Below are positions 1 to 9,576 of a stretch of DNA of 39,587 bases, in pieces. Location: NCBI RefSeq assembly GCF_000787835.1, contig NZ_BBPP01000010.1, positions 191,802 to 231,388 of the forward strand. Direction: 5' to 3'. Numbering within the stretch: the stretch's first letter is position 1; each line of letters begins with the position of its first letter. Under the pieces are notes generated by a model. That model searched no databases and was not told where the DNA came from. It saw nothing but the letters and a program-made list of their open reading frames with translations. A program made the position numbers and the translations under genes. Source of the stretch: Streptacidiphilus melanogenes (GTDB taxonomy: Bacteria; Actinomycetota; Actinomycetes; Streptomycetales; Streptomycetaceae).

Positions 1-117
1 TGGGACGGCCAGGGCCCGGGGGTGCCCCGAGACGCAGCCGCTGATCGCGGCGGGCCGCCACTCGCGCGGCGGAGCGGCAGAATGACACCGCACGGTCGCG
101 CCCAGTCGTCGTCAGGC

Positions 118-437
118 GGTGGCGGAAGCGGCCGCGGTGACAGTGACGCCGGTCCAGTAGGCGCCGGCGAAGCCAGCACGGTCGCGCCGTCCCGGCGTCA
201 GGCGGGGGCGGACGCCGGGACGGTGGCACCGGCGAAGCCGGCACGGTCGCGCCGATCCGGCGCCAGGCGGTGCCGGAAGCGGCCGCGGTGACAGTGACGC
301 CGGTCCAGTAAGCGCCGGCGAAGCCCGTGCGGGCGCGCCAGCCCAGCGTCAGGCGGGGGCGGACGCCGGGACGGTGGCACCGGCGCCGGTCAGGTAGGCG
401 CTGGCGAAGCCCGTGCGGGCGCGCCAGCCCAGCGTCT
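118..437. repeat. Tandem duplication of the 3' end of the GNAT gene
   Basis: A compound direct repeat with a period of about 151 bp. The stretch beginning at 118 reappears at 270, the segment CCGGTCCAGTA at 149 reappears at 300, and GGGGCGGACGCCGGGACGG at 205 reappears at 356. A shorter sub-unit beginning CCGGCGAAGCC also recurs at 229. The last copy (380-437) is the coding sequence for the C-terminal motif of the minus-strand GNAT gene; the copies at 300-350 and 149-200 are duplicates of that gene end lying beyond its present stop codon. The present C-terminal residues AGATVPASAPA come from repeat sequence, so the duplication probably changed the end of the protein. Bases 1-117 show nothing I recognise. 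Confidence 0.8.
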
Positions 438-1086
438 CGTAGAGCGCGCGGCCCGCCGGCGTCGCGCCGAGGACCGCGCGGGTCGCGCCGGCGGCCCAGG
501 CCTGCTGCTGCAGGGCACGCATGACGACGGAGCCGAGCCCGCGGCGCTGGTGGGCCGGGGCGGTGAGGATCTGGTCGGGCACGGTGACATCGCCCGCCAG
601 GCCCGCCTGGCCGCGTGCGGCGAGCGATCCGTCCGGCGCGACGACCAGGGCTCGGACCACGCCGCCGCGGACCCAGGTACGCAGGTCGTAGTCCGGCGGC
701 AGCGCCCCGGCCGCGTCCTGCGCGTCCGGCTCCAGTTGGACGGTCATCAGGAACGCCGCCGTGTCGAACGCCCAGCTCGGACCGAGCCACGCGCCGACCG
801 GCCGCTGCGGCTCGTCGCACGGCTCGGGCAGGAACACCTTGAGCCACCAGCCCTCCACCTGTGCCCGGTCGGCTGCCTCCCGCACCCGCGCCTCGTCGGC
901 GTCGACGACGACGTGCCGGGCCACCTGCCCCGGCTGCCCCACGTCGATCGTCCAGCCCCACGGGCGCGCCACCGGCTCGGACGCCCCGCGCGAGACGACC
1001 CACCCCGAGATCCAGTCCGTGACGACGGACGTGACGGGGCGGCCGAGCGCGACATCCACCGACGATGTAAGAGATGAACTCGTCAT
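349..1086 (-). CDS. GNAT-family N-acetyltransferase
   Basis: A 245-residue protein. The C-terminal third (about 160-235) has the GNAT acetyl-CoA site: residues QRRGLGSVVMRAL match the Q/RxxGxG/A motif A, and the following GATPAGRALYETLGWRART is the usual beta-alpha-beta end of the fold (LYETLGW). The N-terminal half is acidic and Trp-rich without a recognised domain. Substrate unknown. The start is the ATG at 1086; the gene is alone on its strand, with the ABM gene ending 140 bp upstream. The stop lies inside a tandem repeat derived from its own 3' end, so the final ten or so residues are probably not ancestral. Family confident, role unknown. Confidence 0.8.
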   Translation of the reverse strand: MTSSSLTSSVDVALGRPVTSVVTDWISGWVVSRGASEPVARPWGWTIDVGQPGQVARHVVVDADEARVREAADRAQVEGWWLKVFLPEPCDEPQRPVGAWLGPSWAFDTAAFLMTVQLEPDAQDAAGALPPDYDLRTWVRGGVVRALVVAPDGSLAARGQAGLAGDVTVPDQILTAPAHQRRGLGSVVMRALQQQAWAAGATRAVLGATPAGRALYETLGWRARTGFASAYLTGAGATVPASAPA

Positions 1087-1137
1087 GGAGCCATTACAGC
1101 AGGCGGCACCGACAACCGCCAGGTCAACTTCCTCTGG

Positions 1138-1220
1138 GCAGCTCAGCCCCAGCGCAGCTCAGCCACAATGCAGCTCAGCCCCAGGGCGGCTGAGGCTCAG
1201 GGCGGCTGAGGCTCAGGGCA
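1138..1220. repeat. 16-bp direct repeats in opposing orientation (multi-hairpin region)
   Basis: CTCAGCC occurs at 1142, 1158 and 1174, about 16 bp apart, and is followed by its complement GGCTGAG at 1188 and 1204, each inside a 16-bp unit GGGCGGCTGAGGCTCA repeated head to tail. Any of the three left copies can pair with either right copy; the closest pair (1174-1180 with 1188-1194) has a 7-nt loop. It lies directly downstream of the minus-strand ABM gene, so a terminator role is likely, but the alternative pairings are unusual. Confidence 0.6.
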
Positions 1221-1227
1221 GTCGGCC

Positions 1228-1551
1228 TCAGGGCAGCTTCGCGGCCAGCACGTCCACAGGCTCGATCTTCACGCTCTGGGCGAGCAGTCTCGGCCCCTCC
1301 GCGCGCAGCAGATCCGCGATGCGGCCGTGCAGGTGGACCTGGCGGGCGGCCTCGTCGGGGAAGGCGTCGAAGACACCGAAGCTCGTGGGTCCGAAGCGGA
1401 GCGGGAACCACACCGTGGTGCCCTCCTCCTGCCGCGCCAGCTCCAGCGCCGCGCCGCGCAGCAGCTCGCCGAACTCCTCGGCGCACTCGGGCTTCGCCTC
1501 GAAGCGCACCAGATAGCCGACGTCGGTGCCGGAGGTGCTGGAAGCGGTCAC
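1228..1551 (-). CDS. Antibiotic-biosynthesis-monooxygenase (ABM) domain protein
   Basis: A 107-residue single-domain protein. The pattern GYLVRFEAKPE then GTTVWFPLRFGPTSFGVFDAF then HLHGRIADLL is that of ABM/dimeric alpha-beta barrel proteins (two beta strands, helix, Phe/Asp-rich strand, His in the third helix). Members are cofactor-independent monooxygenases or stress-related enzymes; the substrate cannot be read here. I chose the GTG at 1551 because AGAGGAG stands about five bases upstream; the longer reading frame upstream is antisense to the regulator gene. It is divergent from the GlxA-type regulator (123 bp between starts), which is its most likely regulator by position. Confidence 0.8.
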   Translation of the reverse strand: MTASSTSGTDVGYLVRFEAKPECAEEFGELLRGAALELARQEEGTTVWFPLRFGPTSFGVFDAFPDEAARQVHLHGRIADLLRAEGPRLLAQSVKIEPVDVLAAKLP

Positions 1552-1674
1552 GACGGACTCCTCTGCGGAAGACGGGACGGACGGGACGGGCTGTCCGCGC
1601 CTGCCGCCCACGCTACGGCCGCGCACCCACCCCGGCGCAGTGACGGATCCGGCGTGTCCGTTACCGTTTCCGAC

Positions 1675-2643
1675 ATGAGGGTCTCCGTCCTGGTGATGGA
1701 CCAGGTCTTCGACTCGGGCCTGGCCGCCGTGCTCGACGTGCTGCGGACCGCCGACGCCCTGCGTGGCGAGCTCGCCACCCCGCCTCCGTCCTGGCAGGTG
1801 CGGTGCGTGAACCCGGCGGGGCGCACGCCCGTGCGCACCGCCGCGGGGCACACGGTGGACGCCGTGCCCTTCCCGGAGGCAGGGCCTGCGGACCTGTTGG
1901 TCGTCCCCGGCCTCTGGTATCCGCGCGCCGAGAGGCTGACCGCGTGGGTCGCCTCCGCCGCCGCCGAGCCGGCACGGGAGGCGGTGCTCGCGGCCCGCGC
2001 ACAGGGGGCCGCGCTGGCGGCGGCGTGCGCGGGCACGTTCGTCCTCGCCGAGACCGGCGCCCTCGACGGGCTTCCGGCGACGACGAGTTGGTGGCTGGCG
2101 CCGGCCTTCCGCAAGCGCTATCCGCAGGTGGACCTGGACGAGCGCCGGATGGTCGTCCCCGCGCCAGGGGTGACCACGGCCGGGGCCGCGTTGGCGCACC
2201 TCGACCTCGCCCTCGCGCTGGTCCGCGCGACGAGCCCCGCACTGGCCGAGCTGACGTCCCGTTACCTCGTCCTCGACTCCCGCCCCAGCCAGGCCGGTTA
2301 CGCCATACCGGGCCATCTCGCCCGGACCGACCCACTGGTGGACGCCTTCGAGCGCCACCTGCGCGGCCATCTGGACGAGCCGCTCAGCATCGCCGGCGTC
2401 GCCCGCGAACTCGGCGTCAGCGACCGCACGTTGCAACGTGCGGTCAGCGCCGCACTCGGTATGACGCCGATCCGCTTCGCCCAGCAGGTACGCCTGGAAC
2501 AGGCCGTCCACCTGCTGCGGACCACGGATCTGCCACTGGACACGGTGGCCCGCCGGGTCGGCTACGAGAACGGCACCACGCTCGCCACCCTGCTGCGACG
2601 CCGCCTGGGCACGACTCCCGGACTGCTGCGGGATCATCCCTGA
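1675..2643 (+). CDS. GlxA-family AraC-type transcriptional regulator with DJ-1/PfpI domain
   Basis: A 322-residue protein with two domains. Residues 1-190 are a DJ-1/PfpI-like fold: MRVSVLVMDQV start, DLLVVPGLW, and the nucleophile-elbow AACAGTFVLAETGALDG with its conserved Cys. Residues about 220-320 are an AraC double helix-turn-helix: LSIAGVARELGVSDRTLQR and LDTVARRVGYENGTTLATLLRRRLG ending in TPGLLR. Such regulators usually activate a neighbouring operon in response to a small molecule sensed by the DJ-1 domain. The start is the ATG at 1675; a GTG 21 bases upstream is an alternative. Divergent from the ABM gene. Confidence 0.88.
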   Translation: MRVSVLVMDQVFDSGLAAVLDVLRTADALRGELATPPPSWQVRCVNPAGRTPVRTAAGHTVDAVPFPEAGPADLLVVPGLWYPRAERLTAWVASAAAEPAREAVLAARAQGAALAAACAGTFVLAETGALDGLPATTSWWLAPAFRKRYPQVDLDERRMVVPAPGVTTAGAALAHLDLALALVRATSPALAELTSRYLVLDSRPSQAGYAIPGHLARTDPLVDAFERHLRGHLDEPLSIAGVARELGVSDRTLQRAVSAALGMTPIRFAQQVRLEQAVHLLRTTDLPLDTVARRVGYENGTTLATLLRRRLGTTPGLLRDHP

Positions 2644-2745
2644 GCGAACCCTGCGCCACAGCAGTCGAGAAGCGCTCGCGAGGCGCTCGCATAGAAATGG
2701 GACATTCCACTTCAAATCCAAGCTTTACTTCGCGGTCATGATCGG

Positions 2746-2759
2746 TTCGTGATCACGAA
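2746..2759. promoter_or_regulatory. Perfect 14-bp palindrome upstream of the ACT-GNAT gene
   Basis: TTCGTGATCACGAA is a perfect palindrome centred 32 bp before the ATG at 2784. It lies in a locally AT-richer stretch and is a plausible operator. No regulator can be assigned. Close by, ATGACGGCATGA (2776-2787) is a three-codon frame whose stop overlaps the gene's start codon. Confidence 0.45.
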
Positions 2760-2783
2760 ACACTGGTTCGGCAACATGACGGC

Positions 2784-4184
2784 ATGAAGCGATCCCATGC
2801 CCAGCCGTCCCTCTCGTCCGTCCGCGCCCGCTGGCGGCGCGACACCGTCGAACTCTCGGCCGTCTTCGTCGCCGTCGCGGTCGCCGATCTCGTCGCGAAC
2901 ATCGTGGTGCACGGCCACGACGGACCCGTGCTGCTGCTCGCCTCCGCGCTCGCACTCGGCGCCACGGCGGTCTGGCACAGTTGGTGGACACACCGTCACA
3001 CACACGCCCCGCCAGGCTCGATCACCTCGACATCCGGCTCCGCGGCCGCCACCGCGCAGGCCCAGGCGCCGGGCCTCGACGCCGAGACACTCCCGGCTCC
3101 GACGGCCGCGACCCCGCCGGAGGAGGTCGCCCTGTGGCGGATCCGGGTGACCGTGGCCGACTCGCCGGGCAGCCTCGCCTCGCTGTGCCGGGCCCTGGCC
3201 GACATCCCCGTCAACATCGTCTCCATGCAGGCCCATCCGCTGGCCGAGGAGACGGTCGACGAGTTCGTCGTGCGCGCCTCCCCGCTGCTCGCACCCCAGG
3301 AGCTGAGCCGCGCGCTGGTCGCAGCCGGCGGCTCGGAGGTCTGGGTGGAGCGGGCCGACCCGCACGACCTGGTGGACGTCCCGACCCGGGTGCTCACCAT
3401 GGCCACCCGCACCGCCCACGACGCGGCAGAACTCCCGCTGGCACTGCGGCAGTTGTTCGGCCGCTGCCGGATCCGCTCGCTGCCCGGCGAGTCGCTCGAC
3501 GAGGACGAGCTGGACGGCGCGGTCATGCGCCTGCGCGATCCCGCCGGCGGCGTGGTTGAACTGACGCGCTCTCAGCCACCTTTCACCCCGACGGAGTTCG
3601 CCCGCGCCCGGGCTCTCGTTGAGCTGGACGCGCAGCTCGGCCCGCGCGTCCCCGAGGACCGCGCCACGCTGCACGTCAGCGGCGAGCGCGCCCCGCACAC
3701 GATGGGCGAGATCGCCGTCCGCCGCGCCGAGCCCGGCGACCGCGCGGCCGCGACCGCGATGCACGCACGCTGCAGCTCGCGCACGCTGCGCCAGCGCTAC
3801 CACGGCCCCGTCGCCGACGTCGACCGCTACCTCGCCCACCTGCTCGACCCCCGCCACGGCCAGACCCTCGCCGTCGAGTCCGAGGACGGCGCGATCGTCG
3901 CCCTCGCCCACCTGCTCTGGGACGACGACGCCGCCGAGATCGCCGTCCTCGTCGAGGACGCCTGGCAACGCCACGGCATCGGCGGCGCGCTGGTCCAGCG
4001 CCTCACCGAACTCGCCCGCACCGCTGGCGTCGCCACGGTCTACGCGGTCACCAACTCCTCCAACAGCGGCATGATCGCCACCCTCCGCCGCCTCGAGGTC
4101 CCCCTCGACTACCAGGTCGAGGACGGCACCCTGGTCATCACGGCCCACCTGTCCCCGACCCTTGCGCTGACCGCGCCTCAGTAG
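2784..4184 (+). CDS. Membrane-anchored ACT domain plus GNAT acetyltransferase
   Basis: A 466-residue protein in three parts. Residues 20-70 contain two hydrophobic helices (AVFVAVAVADLVANIVV and VLLLASALALGATAVW), probably a membrane hairpin; 70-115 is a Ser/Ala/Pro/Thr-rich linker. Residues 118-270 resemble an ACT domain (WRIRVTVADSPGSLASLCRALADIPVNIVSMQ) followed by a second, weaker ACT-like repeat. Residues 310-450 are a GNAT domain: IAVRRAEPGDRAAATAMHARCSSRTLRQRY, then AEIAVLVEDAWQRHGIGGALVQRL with the acetyl-CoA loop RHGIGG. ACT-GNAT fusions can be amino-acid-controlled protein acetylases in actinobacteria; the membrane anchor here is visible but the target is not. Convergent with glmS across a strong terminator. 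Confidence 0.75.
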   Translation: MKRSHAQPSLSSVRARWRRDTVELSAVFVAVAVADLVANIVVHGHDGPVLLLASALALGATAVWHSWWTHRHTHAPPGSITSTSGSAAATAQAQAPGLDAETLPAPTAATPPEEVALWRIRVTVADSPGSLASLCRALADIPVNIVSMQAHPLAEETVDEFVVRASPLLAPQELSRALVAAGGSEVWVERADPHDLVDVPTRVLTMATRTAHDAAELPLALRQLFGRCRIRSLPGESLDEDELDGAVMRLRDPAGGVVELTRSQPPFTPTEFARARALVELDAQLGPRVPEDRATLHVSGERAPHTMGEIAVRRAEPGDRAAATAMHARCSSRTLRQRYHGPVADVDRYLAHLLDPRHGQTLAVESEDGAIVALAHLLWDDDAAEIAVLVEDAWQRHGIGGALVQRLTELARTAGVATVYAVTNSSNSGMIATLRRLEVPLDYQVEDGTLVITAHLSPTLALTAPQ

Positions 4185-4206
4185 CATGCCCGTACGACGC
4201 TTGGAA

Positions 4207-4235
4207 GGACGGCCCTGTGTCGGTCAGGGCCGTCC
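4207..4235. terminator. Bidirectional terminator between ACT-GNAT gene and glmS
   Basis: A perfect 10-bp stem, GGACGGCCCT (4207-4216) pairing with AGGGCCGTCC (4226-4235), with a 9-nt loop. It lies between two convergent stop codons, so it can serve both strands. Confidence 0.8.
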
Positions 4236-4279
4236 GCGCGCGTAGGCGGGGGTGGGCAACTCCCGTCCCCCGGGCAGGG

Positions 4280-6106
<1,827 letters not shown>

Positions 6107-6134
6107 ACGTACCGACTCCCGTTCGTCGAAATGG

Positions 6135-6410
6135 TCACCCGTAGACCAGTCGGCGCAGCTGGCGGGCGGACAGCTCGGGTGCTGCCACGCGGCGCTGCCG
6201 CAGTTCCTGACCGATGCGGGTGAAGATCTGGTCGTTGGTCAGCCCGCGTGCCTGCAGCTCGCCGTGGCGGCGGCGCACGTACTCCTCGGTGCTCTCGCCG
6301 AAGTAGGCGAGCACGTCCGCGATCACCCGGGCGGCTTCGCCCGGGTGGAGCGCGGTCGTGCGGAGCAGGTGCTGCAACAGGTCGTCGTGAGGGTGGCTGG
6401 CCTGGGACAC
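6135..6410 (-). CDS. Conserved-looking small protein of unknown function upstream of glmS
   Basis: A 91-residue soluble protein, GTG start at 6410 with AAGG about ten bases upstream. It appears wholly helical and charged: HDDLLQHLLRTTALHPGEAARVIADVLAYFG, then YVRRRHGELQARGLTNDQIFTRIGQEL, ending ARQLRRLVYG. No known domain or cofactor motif is visible. It precedes glmS on the same strand by 28 bp, so it may be translated from the same transcript and could modulate amino-sugar synthesis, but that is inference from position only. A 24-bp palindrome separates it from lnt upstream. Confidence 0.7.
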   Translation of the reverse strand: MSQASHPHDDLLQHLLRTTALHPGEAARVIADVLAYFGESTEEYVRRRHGELQARGLTNDQIFTRIGQELRQRRVAAPELSARQLRRLVYG

Positions 6411-6450
6411 GACGCATGACCTTACGCAGGATGAAGACGCTTCTCCAAGA

Positions 6451-6474
6451 ATCCTGCCCGATATCGGGCAGGAT
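6451..6474 (-). terminator. 24-bp perfect palindrome after lnt
   Basis: The two halves ATCCTGCCCGAT and ATCGGGCAGGAT are exact reverse complements without spacer. On the minus strand it begins seven bases beyond the lnt stop and is followed by TTCTTGG, fitting a terminator. Because the next gene (start 6410) is on the same strand 41 bp further on, it could also be an operator for the small gene and glmS. Confidence 0.65.
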
Positions 6475-6480
6475 CTCGCG

Positions 6481-8097
6481 CTAACGGCCGCCGGACGGGT
6501 TGTCCGAGGCGTCGTCGGGCTTGCTGTCGGGGGCGACCCGGGGCCGGTTGCGCTGCGCGGAGACCAGCCAGGCGCCGCCGCTCAGCAGCAGGACCAGCGC
6601 GCAGGCGGTCGGCACCCAGTTGCCCCAGCGGTCGTAGAGCGTGCTGCCCGTCGCCAGTGGCACGGTGTAGACCGTCGCGCCGGAGGTGTTCTTGCCGAGC
6701 CGCTCGCCCACCTGGCGGCCGGAGGCGTCGTAGGCGACGCTGACGCCGGTGAGCGTGGCCTGCACGACCGGACGGCCGGTCTCGGCGGCCCGCAGGGCGG
6801 CCAGCGAGGCGTGCTGCTCCGGCGCCCAGGTGTCCTGGAAGGTGGGCGTGGCCGACTGGACGAGGATCACCTGCGCGCCGCGCTGCACGAGCGCCCGGCT
6901 CATGTCGGGGAAGGCGGACTCGAAGCAGATCAGCGGGCCGACCTTGAGCGTGCCGCCGTCGCGCGTCGGCACCGTCATCACCACCGGCTCGCTGCCGCGC
7001 CGGCGGTCGACGGCGGCGGCCTTGGAGAAGTCCTTGATCCAGCCGAGGACCGGCCGCAGCGGGATGTACTCGCCGAAGGGCACCAGGCGGATCTTGTCGT
7101 AGCGCTGACCGGTCAGCCCGCTCGGGCCGACGAGCACCGAGCTCTTGTAGATCCCGCCCTTGCCGGGCCGCACCGCGTCGACGTTGACCAACAGGTCCGC
7201 CCCGGTCGAGGCGGAGAGGGCGCTGAGCCGCGCGGCCAGGTCCGGGCGGGCGCCCAGGTCGAACGAGACGCTGCTCTCGCCCCACAGGACCAGGTCCGGG
7301 CGCGAGGCGGTGAGGGTCGCGCTGAGCTGCTCGCCGCGCACGGTCCGGTCGCCGACGGCGTCGTTGGCCACGGCCATGCCGGGCTGGACCACGCCGATGG
7401 CGGCGGTCCGACCGGTCGACTGCGGGACGGGCGCCCAGGCGGTCAGGGCCACGGTCGCGGCCGCGAGCGAGAGCAGTGTCAGCCAGGCCACGGCCGACCG
7501 CCCCCAGGCCGCCAGCAGGACGACGACCGCGGTGTTGACCGCGACGATCAGCAGGCTGTCGAGCCAGACCCCGCCGACCGAGGCCAGCCGCAGCGCGTAG
7601 TGCTGCTGGTACTGGCTGGCCCCGAGCAGCCCCCACGGTCCGCCGAGGTACTGCCAGGACCGGACCGTCTCGGTCAGCAGCCAGCCCGTCGGCACCAGCA
7701 CGAGGGCGGCCAGCGCACGCCCGGCGTCCGGTGTGCCGTGCAGCAGACGGCGCACCAGCCAGCCCCAGGGCGCCCAGAGCACGCCCAGGCAGGCGGCCAG
7801 CACCACGATGGCCGGGCCGACGGAGGGAATGAGCCAGCTCATCACGCCGATCAGAAAGCCGATCCCGCCCCACCAGCCGAGCCAGGCGGCCCGCCGGGGG
7901 GTCGGCGCGGCCCGCAGCACCAGCATCAGCGGCACCAGGCACAGGTAGGCGAACCACCACCAGCCCGGCGTGGGGAAGATCAGCACGGGCAGCGCGCCCG
8001 TGGCCGCGGCGAGCAGCGGCATCCTGGCACGCCGCCAGAACCGGGCGAAGCGTCCGCCCTCACCGCGCGGCGCGGGTGCGTCGCCCTGCTCGCCCAT
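6481..8097 (-). CDS. lnt: Apolipoprotein N-acyltransferase
   Basis: A 538-residue integral membrane enzyme that adds the third acyl chain to the N-terminal Cys of lipoproteins. About six transmembrane segments occupy residues 25-225 (starting ARMPLLAAATGALPVLIF); the nitrilase-type domain follows at about 230-500. The catalytic triad is intact: Glu274 (LWGESS), Lys335 (YDKIRLVPFGEYIP) and Cys391 (GPLICFESAFPD). A last hydrophobic helix ends near residue 515. I chose the ATG at 8097 because GGGAGGAAGG stands two bases upstream; the frame extends 16 codons further without a good ribosome site. It probably acts on lipoproteins such as the one at 17.2 kb. Confidence 0.93.
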   Translation of the reverse strand: MGEQGDAPAPRGEGGRFARFWRRARMPLLAAATGALPVLIFPTPGWWWFAYLCLVPLMLVLRAAPTPRRAAWLGWWGGIGFLIGVMSWLIPSVGPAIVVLAACLGVLWAPWGWLVRRLLHGTPDAGRALAALVLVPTGWLLTETVRSWQYLGGPWGLLGASQYQQHYALRLASVGGVWLDSLLIVAVNTAVVVLLAAWGRSAVAWLTLLSLAAATVALTAWAPVPQSTGRTAAIGVVQPGMAVANDAVGDRTVRGEQLSATLTASRPDLVLWGESSVSFDLGARPDLAARLSALSASTGADLLVNVDAVRPGKGGIYKSSVLVGPSGLTGQRYDKIRLVPFGEYIPLRPVLGWIKDFSKAAAVDRRRGSEPVVMTVPTRDGGTLKVGPLICFESAFPDMSRALVQRGAQVILVQSATPTFQDTWAPEQHASLAALRAAETGRPVVQATLTGVSVAYDASGRQVGERLGKNTSGATVYTVPLATGSTLYDRWGNWVPTACALVLLLSGGAWLVSAQRNRPRVAPDSKPDDASDNPSGGR

Positions 8098-8245
8098 CGC
8101 CTTCCTCCCAGCGACGACGCTCACGGTGCCCCTTTTCCACGCCATACGGTCGGACCCCTCCAGTCTCTCGTGCGATCAACGGTTGAGCACCTTGTTTGCG
8201 CACGGCGGCGGGTGCGATGCACCCTGGAACGGACGGGAGGCTGAC

Positions 8246-8659
8246 ATGGCATCAGACGATCCGCAACCTCGGGGGGCCCGTTCGGGTTCCGGCCGCCGCG
8301 AGCTGCACATCCGTGGCGGAGGCCATCCCGCCGGGGGCGGGCGACACCGGCGCGGGCGCAGGGCCGTCATCGGCGCGGCGCTGGTCGCCACGGCGCCGCT
8401 GTGGCTGCTGATCGGTTACCCGCTGGAGCGGACCTGGGGCCGTCCGACCGATCGGGGCAGCCTCGGCTTCGACGTCACCCGCCATCCGCTGGCCATCGCG
8501 CTGAGCGCGCCGATGCGCTTCGTCTCCGACCGCGTGCGCGGCCGGGGCAGGCGCCCCGGGCCAGACTCCGGGCCCGACCTCTCCGGCGACCGCTTCCCGC
8601 GACGGCCGAAGCCGGCTCCCCCGGGCGATTCGGTCTCCCTCAGCGAGCCGCGCGGCTGA
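8246..8659 (+). CDS. Small single-pass membrane protein, unknown function
   Basis: A 137-residue protein starting at the ATG at 8246, with GGGAGG six bases upstream. It has a Gly/Arg-rich basic N-terminus, one hydrophobic segment (RAVIGAALVATAPLWLLIGYPLE, residues about 43-65), then a basic Arg/Gly/Pro-rich tail rich in RxR. The positive charge on both flanks does not settle topology. No domain is recognised. It is divergent from lnt and convergent with the SDR gene at 8703. The reading frame, codon bias and ribosome site support a real gene; function unknown. Confidence 0.65.
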   Translation: MASDDPQPRGARSGSGRRELHIRGGGHPAGGGRHRRGRRAVIGAALVATAPLWLLIGYPLERTWGRPTDRGSLGFDVTRHPLAIALSAPMRFVSDRVRGRGRRPGPDSGPDLSGDRFPRRPKPAPPGDSVSLSEPRG

Positions 8660-8702
8660 CGGACGGCCCCCGGCCGGGCGGCGACGCCCGGCTCAGGTCG
8701 GC

Positions 8703-9467
8703 CTACCAGCTCTGGTCCGAGGCCCGGACCAGCATCTCGTTGACGGCCACGCGCCGGTCGCGGGTGACCATGTAGGCGACGGCGTCGGCGATGTCCTCCG
8801 GACGGAGCAGCTCCAGCCCCTCGACCTGACGCTCGATCGCCTCCCGTACGCCGTCGCGCAGATGCGAGCTGAGCTCGGTGGCCACGGTGCCGGGTTCCAC
8901 GACGCCGACCCGCACGCCCAGCTCCCGCACCTCCTGGCGCAGCGCCTCGGTGAAGCCGTTGACGCCGAACTTGGTCAGGTTGTAAACGGCCGTCGCAGGC
9001 CGGGCGACCCGGCCCGCGGTCGAGCTGATGTTGACCAGGTCGGCGACCCGGCGCGGCGAGTCGGCCGCGGCGCTGATCAGGTGCGGCAGCGCCGCGTGGG
9101 TGACATGCAGCAGACCCTGGACGTTGATCTCCACCATCGCGTCCCAGTCGTCGAGCGACGCCGCGGCGGCGGGCCCGACGTGCATCAGACCGGCGTTGTT
9201 GACCACGGTGTCGAGCCGGCCGAGCTCCGCCGCCACGCGTGCGACGGCGCCGGCGGCCTGCTGCCGGTCGGTGATGTCGGCGACGACGACGAGTGCCGTT
9301 CCGCCGTCGGCCCGGATCCCGGCCGCCAGCTCCTCCAGCCGCTCCCGCCGACGTGCGACCAGGGCGACCGCCGCACCCTCCGCGCAGAGGGCGCGTGCCG
9401 TCGCCGCTCCGATGCCGCTGCTGGCGCCGGTCACCAGCGCCACCGTTCCGTTCAGTCGTGTACCCAT
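8703..9467 (-). CDS. SDR-family oxidoreductase, TetR-controlled
   Basis: A 254-residue classical short-chain dehydrogenase. It has the NAD(P) motif TGASSGIG (residues 14-21), NNAG (about 90), the catalytic Ser in NISS and the YNLTK active site (YxxxK). Arg residues after the second strand (ARRRERL) favour NADP(H). The substrate is unknown; the sequence is of the clavulanate-dehydrogenase-like/general SDR type. Start ATG at 9467 with GGAGGAGGAC directly upstream. It is divergent from a TetR regulator and its promoter region carries two matching palindromes, so it is very likely the repressed target. Confidence 0.9.
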   Translation of the reverse strand: MGTRLNGTVALVTGASSGIGAATARALCAEGAAVALVARRRERLEELAAGIRADGGTALVVVADITDRQQAAGAVARVAAELGRLDTVVNNAGLMHVGPAAAASLDDWDAMVEINVQGLLHVTHAALPHLISAAADSPRRVADLVNISSTAGRVARPATAVYNLTKFGVNGFTEALRQEVRELGVRVGVVEPGTVATELSSHLRDGVREAIERQVEGLELLRPEDIADAVAYMVTRDRRVAVNEMLVRASDQSW

Positions 9468-9495
9468 GTCGTCCTCCTCCGGCTAGGCTGATTAT

Positions 9496-9511
9496 CCGGA
9501 ACGCGTTCCGG
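9496..9511. promoter_or_regulatory. TetR operator 1 (CCGGAACGCGTTCCGG)
   Basis: A perfect 16-bp palindrome in the 109-bp space between the divergent SDR and TetR genes. It shares the core GGAAC-N2-GTTCC with the second palindrome 34 bp away (centre to centre). Confidence 0.75.
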
Positions 9512-9527
9512 TTTCCATTTCGACAGT

Positions 9528-9547
9528 AAGCGGAACTGGTTCCGCTT
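9528..9547. promoter_or_regulatory. TetR operator 2 (AAGCGGAACTGGTTCCGCTT)
   Basis: Perfect 9-bp arms around a 2-bp centre, with the same GGAAC-N2-GTTCC core as operator 1. Two sites allow control of both divergent promoters and cooperative binding by the adjacent TetR protein. Confidence 0.75.
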
Positions 9548-9576
9548 GCAAACAGGCCTGACGAGGAGCGGGATCG

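Noticed and set aside
118..437. CRISPR array
   Set aside because: The repeats are long, contiguous, imperfect and derived from the neighbouring gene's 3' end; there are no spacers and no cas genes.
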